The notes under the pieces are model-generated. The model was given only the letters and a program-made list of their open reading frames with translations, did not search any database and was not told the origin of the DNA. Below are positions 21,380 through 31,071 of a stretch of 64,000 nucleotides of DNA, piece by piece. The stretch is from the NCBI GenBank assembly GCA_023662865.1, contig JAMPIK010000004.1, positions 44,652 through 108,651 on the forward strand, in the 5' to 3' direction. The stretch's first letter is position 1, and each line of letters opens with the position of its first letter. Origin of the DNA: Prevotella sp. GTDB lineage: Bacteria; Bacteroidota; Bacteroidia; Bacteroidales; Muribaculaceae. Both the position numbers and the translations under genes were made by a program.

Positions 21380-22900
21380 TTATTCCCACTCGATTGTGGA
21401 TGGTGGTTTGGAGGAGATGTCGTAGACTACTCGGTTTACTCCGCGGACTTTGTTGATGATTTCGTTGCTTACCGAGCCGAGGAAGTCGTAGGGTAGATGG
21501 CTCCATGTTGCTGTCATGCCATCGGTGGAATTTACGGCACGCAGAGCCACAACGTTTTCGTATGTGCGCTCATCGCCCATTACGCCTACGGAGCGTATCG
21601 GCAGCAGGACGGCTCCGGCTTGCCATACTTTGTCGTACAGGTCATTGTCGCGCAGACCTTGAATGAAGTAGTGGTCGGCTTCTTGCAATATGCGTACTTT
21701 CTCGGCAGTCACTTCGCCGAGGATGCGCACTCCCAGACCCGGACCGGGGAAGGGGTGACGGCCAATCAGAGTGGGGGAGATGCCCAATTCCTTACCCACA
21801 CGGCGTACCTCGTCTTTGAAGAGAAGGCGCAGCGGCTCTACAAGTTTCAGGTTCATTTTCTCCGGCAATCCTCCTACATTGTGGTGGCTCTTTATTACCA
21901 TGCCGGTAATGGAAAGGCTCTCGATTACGTCAGGATAAATTGTGCCCTGTGCAAGCCATTTTATGTCTTTGAGCTTTTTGCTTTCTTCTTCAAAGACATC
22001 GATGAAGCCTTTGCCAATGATTTTGCGTTTCTTTTCAGGTTCGGTGATTCCGGCAAGATTTGTGTAGAAACGCTCTTTTGCGTCAACTCCGATTACGTTC
22101 AGACCCATGTTGCCGTAGTTCTCAAGCACGGAGTCGAACTCTTTGTAGCGCAGCAGGCCGTTGTCTACAAATATACAAGTGAGGTTTTTGCCGATGGCTT
22201 TATTCAGAAGTACGGCGGCTACGGTTGAGTCCACACCTCCGGAGAGGGCGAGTACCACCTTGTCATCGCCCAATTGAGCACGCAGTTGCTCCACTGTGCT
22301 TTCAATGAAAGAGGCCGGAGTCCAGTCTTGATGCGAGCCGCAGATATCCTTGACGAAGTTAGAGAGTACAATCTTGCCGTCTTCACTGTGATATACCTCC
22401 GGGTGGAATTGCACACCCCATGTCTTCTCGCCGCTTATACGATAGGCCGCGTTCTTTACATCGGCGGTGGAACCCACATTTACGAAGCTCTCCGGGGTGT
22501 CAATGATTGAGTCGCCGTGGCTCATCCACACTGTGGAACCCTCGCGAACACCGTGCATCAGCGGGTCTGCATCATCGTGCCATACCAGTTGGGCGCGGCC
22601 ATATTCGCGTGTTTTGGAAGAGGCTACTCGTCCGCCGTTGGTGTGAGCAAGATACTGTGCGCCATAGCAAATGCCGAGCAGAGGCCAATGTCCGCGAATA
22701 TCGGTGAGGTCTATCTGCAAAGCCTCCGGGTCGTTTACGGAATAAGGGCTTCCCGAAAGGATTACTCCTATAATATCCGGGTCATCAGCAGGAAATTTGT
22801 TGTATGGTCGGATTTCGCAATAAGTGTTCAGTTCACGCACACGGCGTGCAATGAGCTGAGTGTATTGTGAACCGAAGTCCAAAATTATAATTTTCTCCAT
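21380..22900 (-). CDS. guaA: GMP synthase (glutamine-hydrolysing)
   Basis: 506 residues, full length. The class I glutamine amidotransferase domain has its nucleophile in GICYGAQ (Cys78) and the His166/Glu168 pair in HPEVY. The ATP pyrophosphatase domain carries the P-loop SGGVDS (220-225), and the C-terminal dimerisation domain ends in [11 protein letters not shown], typical of GuaA. The enzyme turns XMP into GMP in the cytoplasm. It is the last gene before the strong terminator and follows the antiporter gene by 27 nt. Confidence 0.97.
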   Translation of the reverse strand: MEKIIILDFGSQYTQLIARRVRELNTYCEIRPYNKFPADDPDIIGVILSGSPYSVNDPEALQIDLTDIRGHWPLLGICYGAQYLAHTNGGRVASSKTREYGRAQLVWHDDADPLMHGVREGSTVWMSHGDSIIDTPESFVNVGSTADVKNAAYRISGEKTWGVQFHPEVYHSEDGKIVLSNFVKDICGSHQDWTPASFIESTVEQLRAQLGDDKVVLALSGGVDSTVAAVLLNKAIGKNLTCIFVDNGLLRYKEFDSVLENYGNMGLNVIGVDAKERFYTNLAGITEPEKKRKIIGKGFIDVFEEESKKLKDIKWLAQGTIYPDVIESLSITGMVIKSHHNVGGLPEKMNLKLVEPLRLLFKDEVRRVGKELGISPTLIGRHPFPGPGLGVRILGEVTAEKVRILQEADHYFIQGLRDNDLYDKVWQAGAVLLPIRSVGVMGDERTYENVVALRAVNSTDGMTATWSHLPYDFLGSVSNEIINKVRGVNRVVYDISSKPPSTIEWE

Positions 22901-22927
22901 AGGAATTAGGGGAATATTTAGAGATTG

Positions 22928-25279
22928 TTATTTCAGTTTGTTTATATAGTCCGGGTCACCTACAAGCCACAGAGTGTCTCCGACAGCGAATTTCAAATCG
23001 GGAGTGAGAGGTATTTCGCCGCCGTCATCGCGGATTACACGCAGGAGCATTGCATGGTAGTCTCGGCGTATGTCTCCTTGGGCAAGTGTTTTGTCTATAA
23101 GAAGAGATTGAGGGCTAAGAATTATACTTTGCAATTCAGTGCGTGTATTGGAGGCTGGCAATTCAGCCTCCGCTTTTTTATATTTTTCAATATCGGCATT
23201 AAACCGCTGAATAGATTCATCAGTACCAATGATGCCGAGAATGTCACCCGGCAGAATACGAGTGTCTTTGCCCGGCAGGGGAATGGAGCGCATACCGCGC
23301 TGTATGCTTGAAATGCTCACACCGTAGTCGCGGCGTATACCGGAGTCTTCAATCCTGTCGCCGACAAAGGGGGTAGCCGAGTCTACATCAATGAACGCAA
23401 GATGCAAATCTCCGGTTACCACATTATTGCGCCCGGTGCGTGTGTCTTCTCTTTCGTTCAGATTGCCAAGGAATTTTTTCTCCATGCGGGCATATCTCAG
23501 ATGTAGCTTGCTTGAGGCCATGATGATATAGAATACCAAAAACGATGCGCCTACTACCAATGCAACCCTTGTGGCATAGGTCATTGATATGAAGTATATC
23601 ACAAAATTTATGCCGATGAGATAGCGGATAATGCGCATTGCAATAAACGGTATCTGCGACGAGTGGTTAAGTCGTTCGCGTTCTTTCGGCTTTGTAGCGC
23701 TGAAGGAGAGCATTACAAGGAAAGGCGACATGGCAGCCAAGGTAATAACCGTTGCAATCAGGTGGCCCCATTCCTTGTCGATGCCTTCAAGAAGCGGGAA
23801 CAGGAAGAGGCGTGAGAGCATTATCACAGCGATAATCATTACCGAGAATAAGACGATGCGCCATACGTATCGGAGCAATATGGAGCGCCAGAGCCGTCCG
23901 ATTTCGGAACTGTCAGACCGCTGCTCGTTGTAGCGTGTAATGAGAAATCTCAATCCGCCGGGCAAATGCTTTTCTGTGAACTTATATGCCGGACTGCTGA
24001 GTTTTATAAAGTAAGGTGTGGTGAAGATTGTAATTACCGAGACGGCCACTATTATTGGATACAGGCTTTCGTTGAGTACACCCAAACTCATACCCAGCGA
24101 GGCGATGATAAAGCTGAACTCGCCTATTTGCGTGAGGGAGAAACCGCTTTCCATTGCTACTTTCAGAGTCTGCCCGGTAATCAACATACCCGTTGTGCCG
24201 AAAATTATCATGCCGGCAATCACAACCACTGCAAGAATCAATATCGTACTCCAATACTCTGCAATTACAGCCGGCTCCACCATCATTCCCACGGAAATAA
24301 AGAATACCGCACCAAACAGGTCCTTGACCGGCTGCACCACATGCTCGATACGCTCGGCCATCACCGTGCCGGCAATTATGCTTCCGGCAATAAAACTTCC
24401 AAGTTCAAGGGAAAATCCGCACAGGGTGCTGAGTATCGCCATACCGAAACATATGCCCATCGAAACCACGAGCAGTGTTTCGGAATTCATATATCGGCGG
24501 AATTTGTCGAAAAATGTAGGGATAAACCATACGCCGACTACATACCATAATATGAGGTAAAAGAGCAGTTTGCCGATAGACATGGCCAACTCCGCACCTT
24601 GCACATCGCCTACGGCAAGCGAGGACAAAAGCACGAGCATAAGCACTGCAAACAGGTCTTCAATAATCAGCACCGCAAGTACAAGAGAGGCAAATTTCTT
24701 CTGTTTTAATCCAAGGTCGGTGAAGGCTTTCAATATGATAGTGGTACTTGACATCGAGAGCATACCGCCTAAAAATATGGAGTTGGTAAAGTTAAAATCC
24801 AACAGTTGCCCCACACCGAACCCGCAGAAGGTCATGCCCGTGATAATAATGAATGCGGTGAGTATGGCCGAAGTGCCGGAGTTTATAAGTTTCTTAAAGC
24901 TGAACTCCAATCCGAGGGTGAACATCAAAATTACGATACCGAGTTCAGCCCAAAAGTCAATGTTTTCAAGATTGGAAATAGAGGGTATATACTCGAATTT
25001 CGGGCTTGCGAGGAAGCCGGCGAGGATATATCCCAACACCACCGGCTGTTTCATCTTTTTGAAAAGAATGGTTACAACGGCACCGAGCAACAGAATGAGA
25101 GCCAAGTCGGCTATGAGGCCGTTAGTGGAATGAACCTCCGAGTCAGCGTTGTGCGGTTCGGCCGGTTCTATTGAAGCGGTTTGTGCCGAGTGAGCCGCAG
25201 AGGTACTCTCTCCATGAGCCGATGCGGTAAATCCCGCAATGGCAGGTAAATATGTTATAAATGCGGTTGCTCTTTTCAA
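22928..25279 (-). CDS. Kef-type cation:proton antiporter with two RCK_C domains
   Basis: 783 residues. An N-terminal signal-like helix and a ~40-residue Ser/Ala/His/Glu-rich extracytoplasmic segment come first. A CPA2-type membrane domain follows (about residues 55-430, roughly 12-13 helices; LGYILAGFLASP and MFTLGLEFSF are typical). After further helices (~460-590), two TrkA-C/RCK_C modules occupy about 605-690 and 705-783 (TPFVGDRI ... LPGDILGIIG; SLLIDKTLAQ ... VGDTLWLVGD). Such proteins exchange K+ or Na+ for H+. No RCK_N (TrkA-N) nucleotide domain is seen, so the glutathione/NADH control of E. coli KefC is unlikely. It lies 31 nt after the MgtC-like gene. Confidence 0.85.
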   Translation of the reverse strand: MKRATAFITYLPAIAGFTASAHGESTSAAHSAQTASIEPAEPHNADSEVHSTNGLIADLALILLLGAVVTILFKKMKQPVVLGYILAGFLASPKFEYIPSISNLENIDFWAELGIVILMFTLGLEFSFKKLINSGTSAILTAFIIITGMTFCGFGVGQLLDFNFTNSIFLGGMLSMSSTTIILKAFTDLGLKQKKFASLVLAVLIIEDLFAVLMLVLLSSLAVGDVQGAELAMSIGKLLFYLILWYVVGVWFIPTFFDKFRRYMNSETLLVVSMGICFGMAILSTLCGFSLELGSFIAGSIIAGTVMAERIEHVVQPVKDLFGAVFFISVGMMVEPAVIAEYWSTILILAVVVIAGMIIFGTTGMLITGQTLKVAMESGFSLTQIGEFSFIIASLGMSLGVLNESLYPIIVAVSVITIFTTPYFIKLSSPAYKFTEKHLPGGLRFLITRYNEQRSDSSEIGRLWRSILLRYVWRIVLFSVMIIAVIMLSRLFLFPLLEGIDKEWGHLIATVITLAAMSPFLVMLSFSATKPKERERLNHSSQIPFIAMRIIRYLIGINFVIYFISMTYATRVALVVGASFLVFYIIMASSKLHLRYARMEKKFLGNLNEREDTRTGRNNVVTGDLHLAFIDVDSATPFVGDRIEDSGIRRDYGVSISSIQRGMRSIPLPGKDTRILPGDILGIIGTDESIQRFNADIEKYKKAEAELPASNTRTELQSIILSPQSLLIDKTLAQGDIRRDYHAMLLRVIRDDGGEIPLTPDLKFAVGDTLWLVGDPDYINKLK

Positions 25280-25310
25280 AATTTTTGCTTTAATAAGATG
25301 ATTAACAAGA

Positions 25311-26051
25311 TTATATATCTACTTGCGAGGATAAAGTAATGGCTTCTACCGGGGCAATGCACTTCAAAGCATCAAACATACTCAGATAGTCAGCACCGCG
25401 GCGTGAGAGTACTATAAAGCTGATTTCCGATTGATTGCGTTCATAATCCACTTCTATATAAAATGTGGAAAGGTGCATTTTGTTGGCCTTGAATACTTTC
25501 CGATATTCGGCAACGTCATGTACCACTTCTCCCACACGCACGTTGACAACGCGCGATTCTTGGCCTATACGAACTTTGTGTTCCCAGTGTTCAAGGCTGA
25601 TGAGTGTAATCATTACCAGCACAGTGGCAATTACAGCGGCGCCGTACATACCTACACCTACCGCCATGCCGAGAGTTGCCACAACCCAAATGCCGGCGGC
25701 GGTAGTCAGTCCGCGTATGGAGCCCTTTTGCTGTATCATTGCGCCGCCGCCGAGAAAACCGACACCGGTAACTACCTGCGCCGCGATGCGCCCGGGGTCG
25801 CCGTTCTTTAACCCCATATATTCTTGAGGTACATATATGGACAGCAACATGGCCAGACACGCCCCCATACTGATGAGGGTGAATGTGCGCAGACCGGCCA
25901 CCTGCCCCTTGCGCTTGCGCTCCCAGCCTATCACACAGCCTATGAGCATGGCTACAAGCAGCCTGAACATGGAATTGGCAAGTGTAACTTGGGTTGAAGT
26001 TATACCAAGCCAAAAGTCTTCAAGAATATTCAGAGTACACATCAGTTCCAT
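25311..26051 (-). CDS. MgtC/SapB-family membrane protein
   Basis: 246 residues. Four to five N-terminal membrane helices carry the family signature: LLVAMLIGCVIGWERKRKGQ, AGLRTFTLISMGAC, then GFLGGGAMIQQKGSIRGLTT and AGIWVVATLGMAVGVGMY. An ACT-like soluble domain follows (about 150-246). MgtC proteins help growth at low Mg2+ and affect ATP synthase and membrane potential in pathogens; many family members have no assigned role. The start overlaps the end of the nitroreductase gene by 10 nt, and it is followed by the antiporter, so an ion-homeostasis sub-cluster is plausible. Confidence 0.85.
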   Translation of the reverse strand: MELMCTLNILEDFWLGITSTQVTLANSMFRLLVAMLIGCVIGWERKRKGQVAGLRTFTLISMGACLAMLLSIYVPQEYMGLKNGDPGRIAAQVVTGVGFLGGGAMIQQKGSIRGLTTAAGIWVVATLGMAVGVGMYGAAVIATVLVMITLISLEHWEHKVRIGQESRVVNVRVGEVVHDVAEYRKVFKANKMHLSTFYIEVDYERNQSEISFIVLSRRGADYLSMFDALKCIAPVEAITLSSQVDI

Positions 26052-26671
26052 TTTTCATACCGGACTTTCTTGGAATCCCATTTGTCTTTTGGTTGCGGAT
26101 CCTCAGCCGGATAGCCTATGGGTATTACATTAAGGGGTATAATGTTGTCGGGGAGATTGAGTATATTTTTAAGCAATTCCACCCGGTCGGGTATCGGATA
26201 AATGCCGCACCACACGGCACCGAGTCCGAGACTGTGTGCTGCCAAAAGCAAATTCTCGGTGGCAGCGGAAGCGTCTTGCACCCAATATTCAGATGTATCG
26301 CCGGGGAGCGCAGCCTCCAAATCACCGCAAACCACAATTGCCAACGGCGCTTTCTCCGCCATTTTCATCGACTTGAAGTTTTCGGATATTGCTTTGAGTG
26401 TCTTTTTGTCTTTGATTACTATGAACTGCCAGGGCTGTTTGTTCACAGCTGTCGGTGCGGCCATTGCCGCCTGCAAAAGTGTGTCAATTTTACTCTCTTC
26501 TACCGGGCGGTTTTCATAATCACGAATACTGGTGCGTGTCATTATGTTTTCAATCACCTTGTTTGCACCAGGCTCCGCGGCAGGTTGTTCCGGTTTATCT
26601 TTGGCAAGTCGCAGGGCGAGAACTACCAGTGCCGCTGCCAAGATAATGTTCAATATATTAGATATTTTCAT
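26042..26671 (-). CDS. Membrane- or envelope-anchored nitroreductase-family FMN protein
   Basis: 209 residues. An N-terminal hydrophobic helix (residues 4-22) precedes a single nitroreductase domain: TRTSIRDYENRPV binds the FMN phosphate, APTAVNKQPWQFIVI is the typical second motif, and the C-terminus has GYPAEDPQPKDKWD. The N-terminal anchor, rare among soluble NfsA/NfsB proteins, suggests the domain works at the membrane. It overlaps the FMN/Fe-S gene by 4 nt and the MgtC-like gene by 10 nt, so all three are translated together. The electron partner may be the upstream FMN/4Fe-4S protein; that is inference. Confidence 0.85.
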   Translation of the reverse strand: MKISNILNIILAAALVVLALRLAKDKPEQPAAEPGANKVIENIMTRTSIRDYENRPVEESKIDTLLQAAMAAPTAVNKQPWQFIVIKDKKTLKAISENFKSMKMAEKAPLAIVVCGDLEAALPGDTSEYWVQDASAATENLLLAAHSLGLGAVWCGIYPIPDRVELLKNILNLPDNIIPLNVIPIGYPAEDPQPKDKWDSKKVRYEKWN

Positions 26672-27759
26672 AATTTCTTATCGGGATTTTGAATTGTTTG
26701 AAACAGGCAGCCGGTAGGACAGATAAATCTGCAATAGGGACGTGGCACAACAAATGACAGCAATACCACAATGCCGGCCGCAATGAGTACTCCTATGGAT
26801 GCCGATTTGAAAATAAAGGCGGTGAACAGCTCCCAACCCATCCAGTCGAACCAGATGCCGGCCATCATTACAAACATCAATACGAGCCACAAACATTCCT
26901 GAAAAATTTCAAGACTCTTAGTCACTTTCAGGGGCATTTTCAGTTTGTATTTAACTGTTTTGCCGCATATCTCCTGAAGAGAGCCGAGAGGACACACCCA
27001 TGCGCAGTAATGAGTCTTTCTTCCGAGGAAGGGGTATACGAATGCAATGACGAGCATTATCAATACCGGCAAAGACTGCAACAGATTTACTCCGTTGGCC
27101 AAATAGCTGACAAACACTTCGTAAGATAGGAAGGTGCCGCCCCATACGCCAAGCACTATGACATTGATGACCAATTGGATATAGCGGTAGGTTTTGTTTC
27201 TCACAAACATCGGAACAACAGCGGCGCACAGAATTGTAAGCAGCACGCAGATATATACCCAAGAAAATTTAAATTCCGCAGGGGTTGAGCTGCTGTCGGC
27301 GGGGGGATTGCCAATGGCATATTCCACCCCTTTCTTTATATTAACATTTACCGCATTTGACGAGAAGGTTGCGCCTGAAACTGCATCTGCCTTCTTACTT
27401 TCCACCTCATCAATTGGCGTGCCAATCCATTTGGGCAGCAGTTCAGCTTTGACCCGCTCAAAGAAACTTGCCGTTTCAGCGTTTTCGAGAGGCTCTATTT
27501 TGGTTATTTTATTGTCCTCGATAGTGATTTCGAGAGGAGTTGGTCCGGCAAACCCCTTTACTCCGGGTGCAAGGGTAGAAGTATTGACAATAGTCGCACC
27601 GTCTTGACTTCGCACCGGAGCCGATTCATTTGTGGATTCCGGTTCATTATCGGCCAATTTATGCCCCAAAATGCTGTTGTCTCGCTGTATGGCCGCAGCA
27701 AGCAGAATAAGGAGACAAGTAAGCAGCCTGACAAACATTCGTAATCGTTGAAACTTCAT
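26668..27759 (-). CDS. FMN-binding / 4Fe-4S membrane protein (NosR/NirI- and RnfG-like)
   Basis: 363 residues. A signal anchor (8-24) leads to an extracytoplasmic FMN_bind domain whose covalent-flavin motif is DAVSGATFSS (Asp125, SGAT 128-131). ApbE would attach FMN to the Thr or a neighbouring Ser. Five to six membrane helices follow, with two CxxxCP clusters, CAWVCPLG and CRFICPTG, near the membrane face. This layout resembles NosR/NirI and the electron-transfer proteins that carry electrons across the inner membrane. Only two cysteine clusters are present, not the double ferredoxin of full-length NosR. It is probably an electron donor for an envelope reductase; the nitroreductase starting inside its stop is the obvious candidate. 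Confidence 0.82.
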   Translation of the reverse strand: MKFQRLRMFVRLLTCLLILLAAAIQRDNSILGHKLADNEPESTNESAPVRSQDGATIVNTSTLAPGVKGFAGPTPLEITIEDNKITKIEPLENAETASFFERVKAELLPKWIGTPIDEVESKKADAVSGATFSSNAVNVNIKKGVEYAIGNPPADSSSTPAEFKFSWVYICVLLTILCAAVVPMFVRNKTYRYIQLVINVIVLGVWGGTFLSYEVFVSYLANGVNLLQSLPVLIMLVIAFVYPFLGRKTHYCAWVCPLGSLQEICGKTVKYKLKMPLKVTKSLEIFQECLWLVLMFVMMAGIWFDWMGWELFTAFIFKSASIGVLIAAGIVVLLSFVVPRPYCRFICPTGCLFQTIQNPDKKL

Positions 27760-27781
27760 AATTTCTTAAACTCTAAAAGTT

Positions 27782-29191
27782 TTACGTACCGGAAGCGGTG
27801 AGGAACTGGCTGTGGAGCAGGTCGAGTGCCGATGTCATATCCTCTCGCGGTACAACCGCCGTCATTGCAAAACCCGAAGAGCCTCGTCCGGCGGTGAGTA
27901 TCTGTATGCCGGCACGGCGCAGGGTGTGGAGCATACGGTCTGCAGCCTGCGGATCCTTCTTTAAATTTTCGCCTACAAGAGTAACCGTGCTGACATTTGG
28001 CAATACTGTAATTGTCGGCAAAATATCGGTCGGACCTTCTCCGCTCAAGTCTTCTTTCAGCATTTGCTCCGCGCGAGCCGCATCGGCAGCTCTCAGGGCA
28101 ATGCGTACAGTGCCGGAGTCTTCTTGCTGAAGACCGAAGTCATCGGCATTGTGATAAACGCTTAGAAGAATTTCCACTCCTTTCTTTGTGAGTACATTGA
28201 GTGCGCGATTGCGCAACATTGATGCCGAGAATTGTTTTGTAGGTTCAATTTGCAGCATTGACACATCGGCAATAGATGTCACTCCGCGGAAAGGACGAGC
28301 TACCGGAATCAGGTGCTCATCGGTTATATATGTGCCGGGAGCAGTATGGTTGAATGTGTTGAGGATACGAATGGGAATATTTTTGTGAAACACCGGGTAG
28401 ATTGTCGGGGGATAAATCACCTTTGCCCCGAAGTTGCACAAGTCCATACTCTCAAGGAAGGAAAGGTGAGGGATTACCTCTGCCTCTCGGATAATTCTGG
28501 GATCGGCTGTCATGAAGCCGTTTACATCAGTCCAAATCTCCAACGAGTCGGCATCAAGAGCCGCCGCAATAAGCGCGGCAGTATAGTCTGAGCCGCCGCG
28601 TCCAAGGTTGGTTATATCTCCGGTGTCGCGGTCGGAGGATATAAAGCCGGGTACTACTGCCACCTGAAAGTCAGTGTTGCGGAATGTCTGCCTTATGAGC
28701 GCTTCTGTAAGGTCGGCAACAGCAATGTTCTTGCCGAACCATTTCTCCGTTTTGATAAAGTCCGGCGAGTACAGAAGTTTCGCATCGCGTATTATATGGC
28801 CGACCAATACCGAACTCATGCGCTCACCGAAACTTACCACATTGCATAGAGTGCGTTCGGATAGGTCTTCAACGAGTTGAATACCTTGGTAATATTTCTT
28901 AAGCCGATTAAGCTTTTCAGTTATATCGGCCCACACTTGCTCTGCTTGTGAAGGGTCAATAAGCTTATCTACAACTGTGCGGTGTCGCAGCTCAATATCG
29001 GCGAATATATTTTCCCACTCATTGCTGCCGACAAGAGCCGCCTGAGCGGCGTTGATAAGCATATCGGTAACGCCGCCTAAAGCGGATACCACCACAATGA
29101 CCGGTTCGTTGCGGCTTTCTACTATTTTTTTTACGTATGTGAGGCTTTCAACAGTTCCAACTGATGTGCCTCCAAACTTGAGTACGTTCAT
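27782..29191 (-). CDS. lysC: Aspartate kinase (monofunctional, lysine-sensitive type)
   Basis: 469 residues. The amino-acid-kinase domain starts with MNVLKFGGTSVG and carries ISSDRDTGDITNLGRGGSDY for substrate and nucleotide binding. Two ACT domains follow (about 310-460; SMLQIEPTKQF and VSTVTLVGENL). The enzyme makes aspartyl-4-phosphate for lysine, threonine, methionine and cell-wall diaminopimelate. The length and ACT arrangement match the class III single-function enzyme, not ThrA or MetL fusions. It lies in the recR-guaA run, 31 nt after the GNAT gene. Confidence 0.93.
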   Translation of the reverse strand: MNVLKFGGTSVGTVESLTYVKKIVESRNEPVIVVVSALGGVTDMLINAAQAALVGSNEWENIFADIELRHRTVVDKLIDPSQAEQVWADITEKLNRLKKYYQGIQLVEDLSERTLCNVVSFGERMSSVLVGHIIRDAKLLYSPDFIKTEKWFGKNIAVADLTEALIRQTFRNTDFQVAVVPGFISSDRDTGDITNLGRGGSDYTAALIAAALDADSLEIWTDVNGFMTADPRIIREAEVIPHLSFLESMDLCNFGAKVIYPPTIYPVFHKNIPIRILNTFNHTAPGTYITDEHLIPVARPFRGVTSIADVSMLQIEPTKQFSASMLRNRALNVLTKKGVEILLSVYHNADDFGLQQEDSGTVRIALRAADAARAEQMLKEDLSGEGPTDILPTITVLPNVSTVTLVGENLKKDPQAADRMLHTLRRAGIQILTAGRGSSGFAMTAVVPREDMTSALDLLHSQFLTASGT

Positions 29192-29222
29192 ACGCTTTAA
29201 TTCTTTGAAATTGCAAAATTAG

Positions 29223-29759
29223 CTATTTTAGCGGACTTTTCAAAATCTTTTGCATGATAATGGCATCGGAATATTCGCCCTCTGAGTCAGCCGATATATA
29301 ATCTTGCAAAGTGGCCGCTACCGAGAAGCCTGCTTTCAAAAATAAATTTAATGAGGCGTGATTGCCGGCCGGAACGGCGGCAAGAAGCTGATGCATAAGC
29401 AGGTGGGCGTGGCAATATTGCTCGATTAAGTGCAGTGCGCGTGTGGCAATTCCTCGCTTTTGCTCTTCCGGAGCTATAATTATACCGATGCACGCACGGC
29501 GATGGCGCACTTCCACATTATATAAATCAATAAGGCCAACCGGCTTTTTATCCTTGATTTTTTCAATCATGAGTCTCAGTTCTCCGGCGGCGAAAGGGTC
29601 GGCGGTATATTCATCTATATAACGCATGAGGTTGCGTACGGAATAGGGGGCAAGTGTGGAAGAGGCTTGCCAATATTGGCTGAGGTTTTCCCAGTCGTAA
29701 AGCGCGTTTATATCGGCCGGCTCAATGGCTCGGAGTCTGATGTCGGTATCTGCAAGCAT
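29223..29759 (-). CDS. GNAT-family N-acetyltransferase (SpeG/RimJ-like)
   Basis: 178 residues in one GNAT fold. The N-terminal IRLRAIEPADINALYDWEN and the acetyl-CoA P-loop region, ACIGIIIAPEEQKRGIATRAL, where Q/R-x-x-G-x-A is kept as QKRGIA, are diagnostic, followed by LLAAVPAGNHASLNLFLKAGF. It resembles spermidine acetyltransferases and ribosomal-protein acetyltransferases, but no residue fixes the substrate. It lies between recR (21 nt upstream) and lysC. Confidence 0.8.
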   Translation of the reverse strand: MLADTDIRLRAIEPADINALYDWENLSQYWQASSTLAPYSVRNLMRYIDEYTADPFAAGELRLMIEKIKDKKPVGLIDLYNVEVRHRRACIGIIIAPEEQKRGIATRALHLIEQYCHAHLLMHQLLAAVPAGNHASLNLFLKAGFSVAATLQDYISADSEGEYSDAIIMQKILKSPLK

Positions 29760-29780
29760 ACTGGATATGTTCTAAATTGC

Positions 29781-30404
29781 TTAGTCTGAGAAAGTTGAGG
29801 CAAAGGGTATGCGTTGCTGGATTGAACGTCCCAACGTAAGCTCATCGGCATATTCAAGTTCAGACCCTACACTTACTCCGCGAGCCAATATTGTCACTTT
29901 CACCGGCAAATCCCGAAGTTTCCGAAATATGTAGAATCCGGTTGTGTCGCCTTCCATTGTAGGGCTCAAAGCCAAAATCACCTCGGTTATCCCTTTCTCC
30001 TTTACTCGGCTTACAAGTGACTCTATCTCAATATCTTGCGGAGAAATACCGTCAAGTGGGGAAATTAGGCTGCCAAGCACATGATACAATCCGTTATGCT
30101 CACGAGTGGCCTCGATTGTTAGCACATCTTTCACATTCTCCACTACACATATTATGGAAGCATCGCGGTGAGAATCGGAGCAGATAGGACACACATCGCT
30201 CTCGCTTACATTGTGGCACACGGAACAATATCGCATTTCGCGCCGAAGCCTAATTATCGCCGTGCCCAGACTTTCAGCCATATCGGCAGGCTGTCGCAGC
30301 AGATGCAGAGCTAAACGAAGAGCTGTTTTCCGACCGATGCCGGGCAACCGCGACAGCTCGGCAACCGCATTATCCAAAAGAGTTGAATTCAAACTGTCAA
30401 ACAT
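29781..30404 (-). CDS. recR: Recombination mediator RecR
   Basis: 207 residues. A helix-hairpin-helix ([19 protein letters not shown]), a C4 zinc finger (Cys60, 63, 72, 75), a Toprim domain ([20 protein letters not shown] ... [12 protein letters not shown]) and a C-terminal Walker-B-like end. RecR forms a ring that loads RecA at gaps with RecO/RecF. It is the first gene of the minus-strand run and is divergent from engB, with 40 nt between the starts. Confidence 0.95.
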   Translation of the reverse strand: MFDSLNSTLLDNAVAELSRLPGIGRKTALRLALHLLRQPADMAESLGTAIIRLRREMRYCSVCHNVSESDVCPICSDSHRDASIICVVENVKDVLTIEATREHNGLYHVLGSLISPLDGISPQDIEIESLVSRVKEKGITEVILALSPTMEGDTTGFYIFRKLRDLPVKVTILARGVSVGSELEYADELTLGRSIQQRIPFASTFSD

Positions 30405-30408
30405 ACTG

Positions 30409-30416
30409 CAAATTTA
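30409..30416 (-). promoter_or_regulatory. -7 promoter element (TAAATTTG) for recR
   Basis: On the minus strand TAAATTTG ends 5 nt before the recR ATG. No clear -33 TTTG is present. It lies back to back with the engB element, so the two promoters share about 30 bp. Confidence 0.45.
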
Positions 30417-30428
30417 CAAAAAAAATCG

Positions 30429-30436
30429 TAACTTTG
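30429..30436 (+). promoter_or_regulatory. -7 promoter element (TAACTTTG) for engB
   Basis: TAACTTTG lies 9 nt before the ATG at 30445. This placement rules out the longer open frame that begins at 30211 within recR, because it would start upstream of the promoter. Confidence 0.55.
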
Positions 30437-30444
30437 CACCAATT

Positions 30445-31071
30445 ATGAAGATCAATAAGGCGGAATATATGGTGAGCAGTGCCAAAGTGGGGCAATGTCC
30501 GGCAGTCGGGACTCCGGAATATGCGTTCATTGGCCGCAGTAATGTAGGTAAAAGCTCGCTGATTAATATGCTTACCGGAAGGAAAGGTCTTGCGAAGACG
30601 TCTCAAACTCCCGGCAAAACGTTGCTTATAAATCATTTTTCCATAAACGGCGGCCAATGGTATATAGTTGATTTGCCCGGATATGGATATGCATCTCGCG
30701 GTAAGAAGCAAAGAGATGAAATACGTCGCATTATTGAAGATTATGTGCTCGGAAGGGAGCAGATGACTCTGTTGTTTGTCTTGCTTGACAGCCGCCATTC
30801 GCCTCAAAAAATAGATTTGGAGTTTATGGAATGGCTTGGCGAAAACGCCGTGCCTTTTGCCATTGTGTTTACAAAGGTCGACAAGCAGGGTCCGCGCGTT
30901 ACAGATTCAAATATTGCTGCATACAAAAAAGAATTATTAAAATCATGGGAGGAACTGCCGCCGATTTTTGCCACTTCAAGTGCCAACGCTACCGGAAGAG
31001 AAGAACTTCTTGATTACATCGATTCTATAAACGAAAGTTGCACCCGGCAAACTGAAACCTCCGATGAATGA
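30445..31071 (+). CDS. engB: Ribosome-assembly GTPase EngB (YsxC/YihA)
   Basis: 208 residues. GTPase motifs are in order: G1 GRSNVGKSS (30-38), G2 Thr in [10 protein letters not shown]3 DLPGYG (76-81), G4 TKVD (143-146) and G5 TSSANATG. EngB helps late 50S subunit assembly and is usually essential. The open frame extends 78 codons further upstream into recR, but the ATG at 30445 was chosen because the -7 element lies just before it and because it gives the normal protein length. Its 3' end overlaps the glycosyltransferase gene by 8 nt. Confidence 0.93.
   Translation: MKINKAEYMVSSAKVGQCPAVGTPEYAFIGRSNVGKSSLINMLTGRKGLAKTSQTPGKTLLINHFSINGGQWYIVDLPGYGYASRGKKQRDEIRRIIEDYVLGREQMTLLFVLLDSRHSPQKIDLEFMEWLGENAVPFAIVFTKVDKQGPRVTDSNIAAYKKELLKSWEELPPIFATSSANATGREELLDYIDSINESCTRQTETSDE

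Noticed and set aside
30211..30444. Upstream extension of engB into recR
   Set aside because: The -7 element and the normal protein length both point to ATG 30445.
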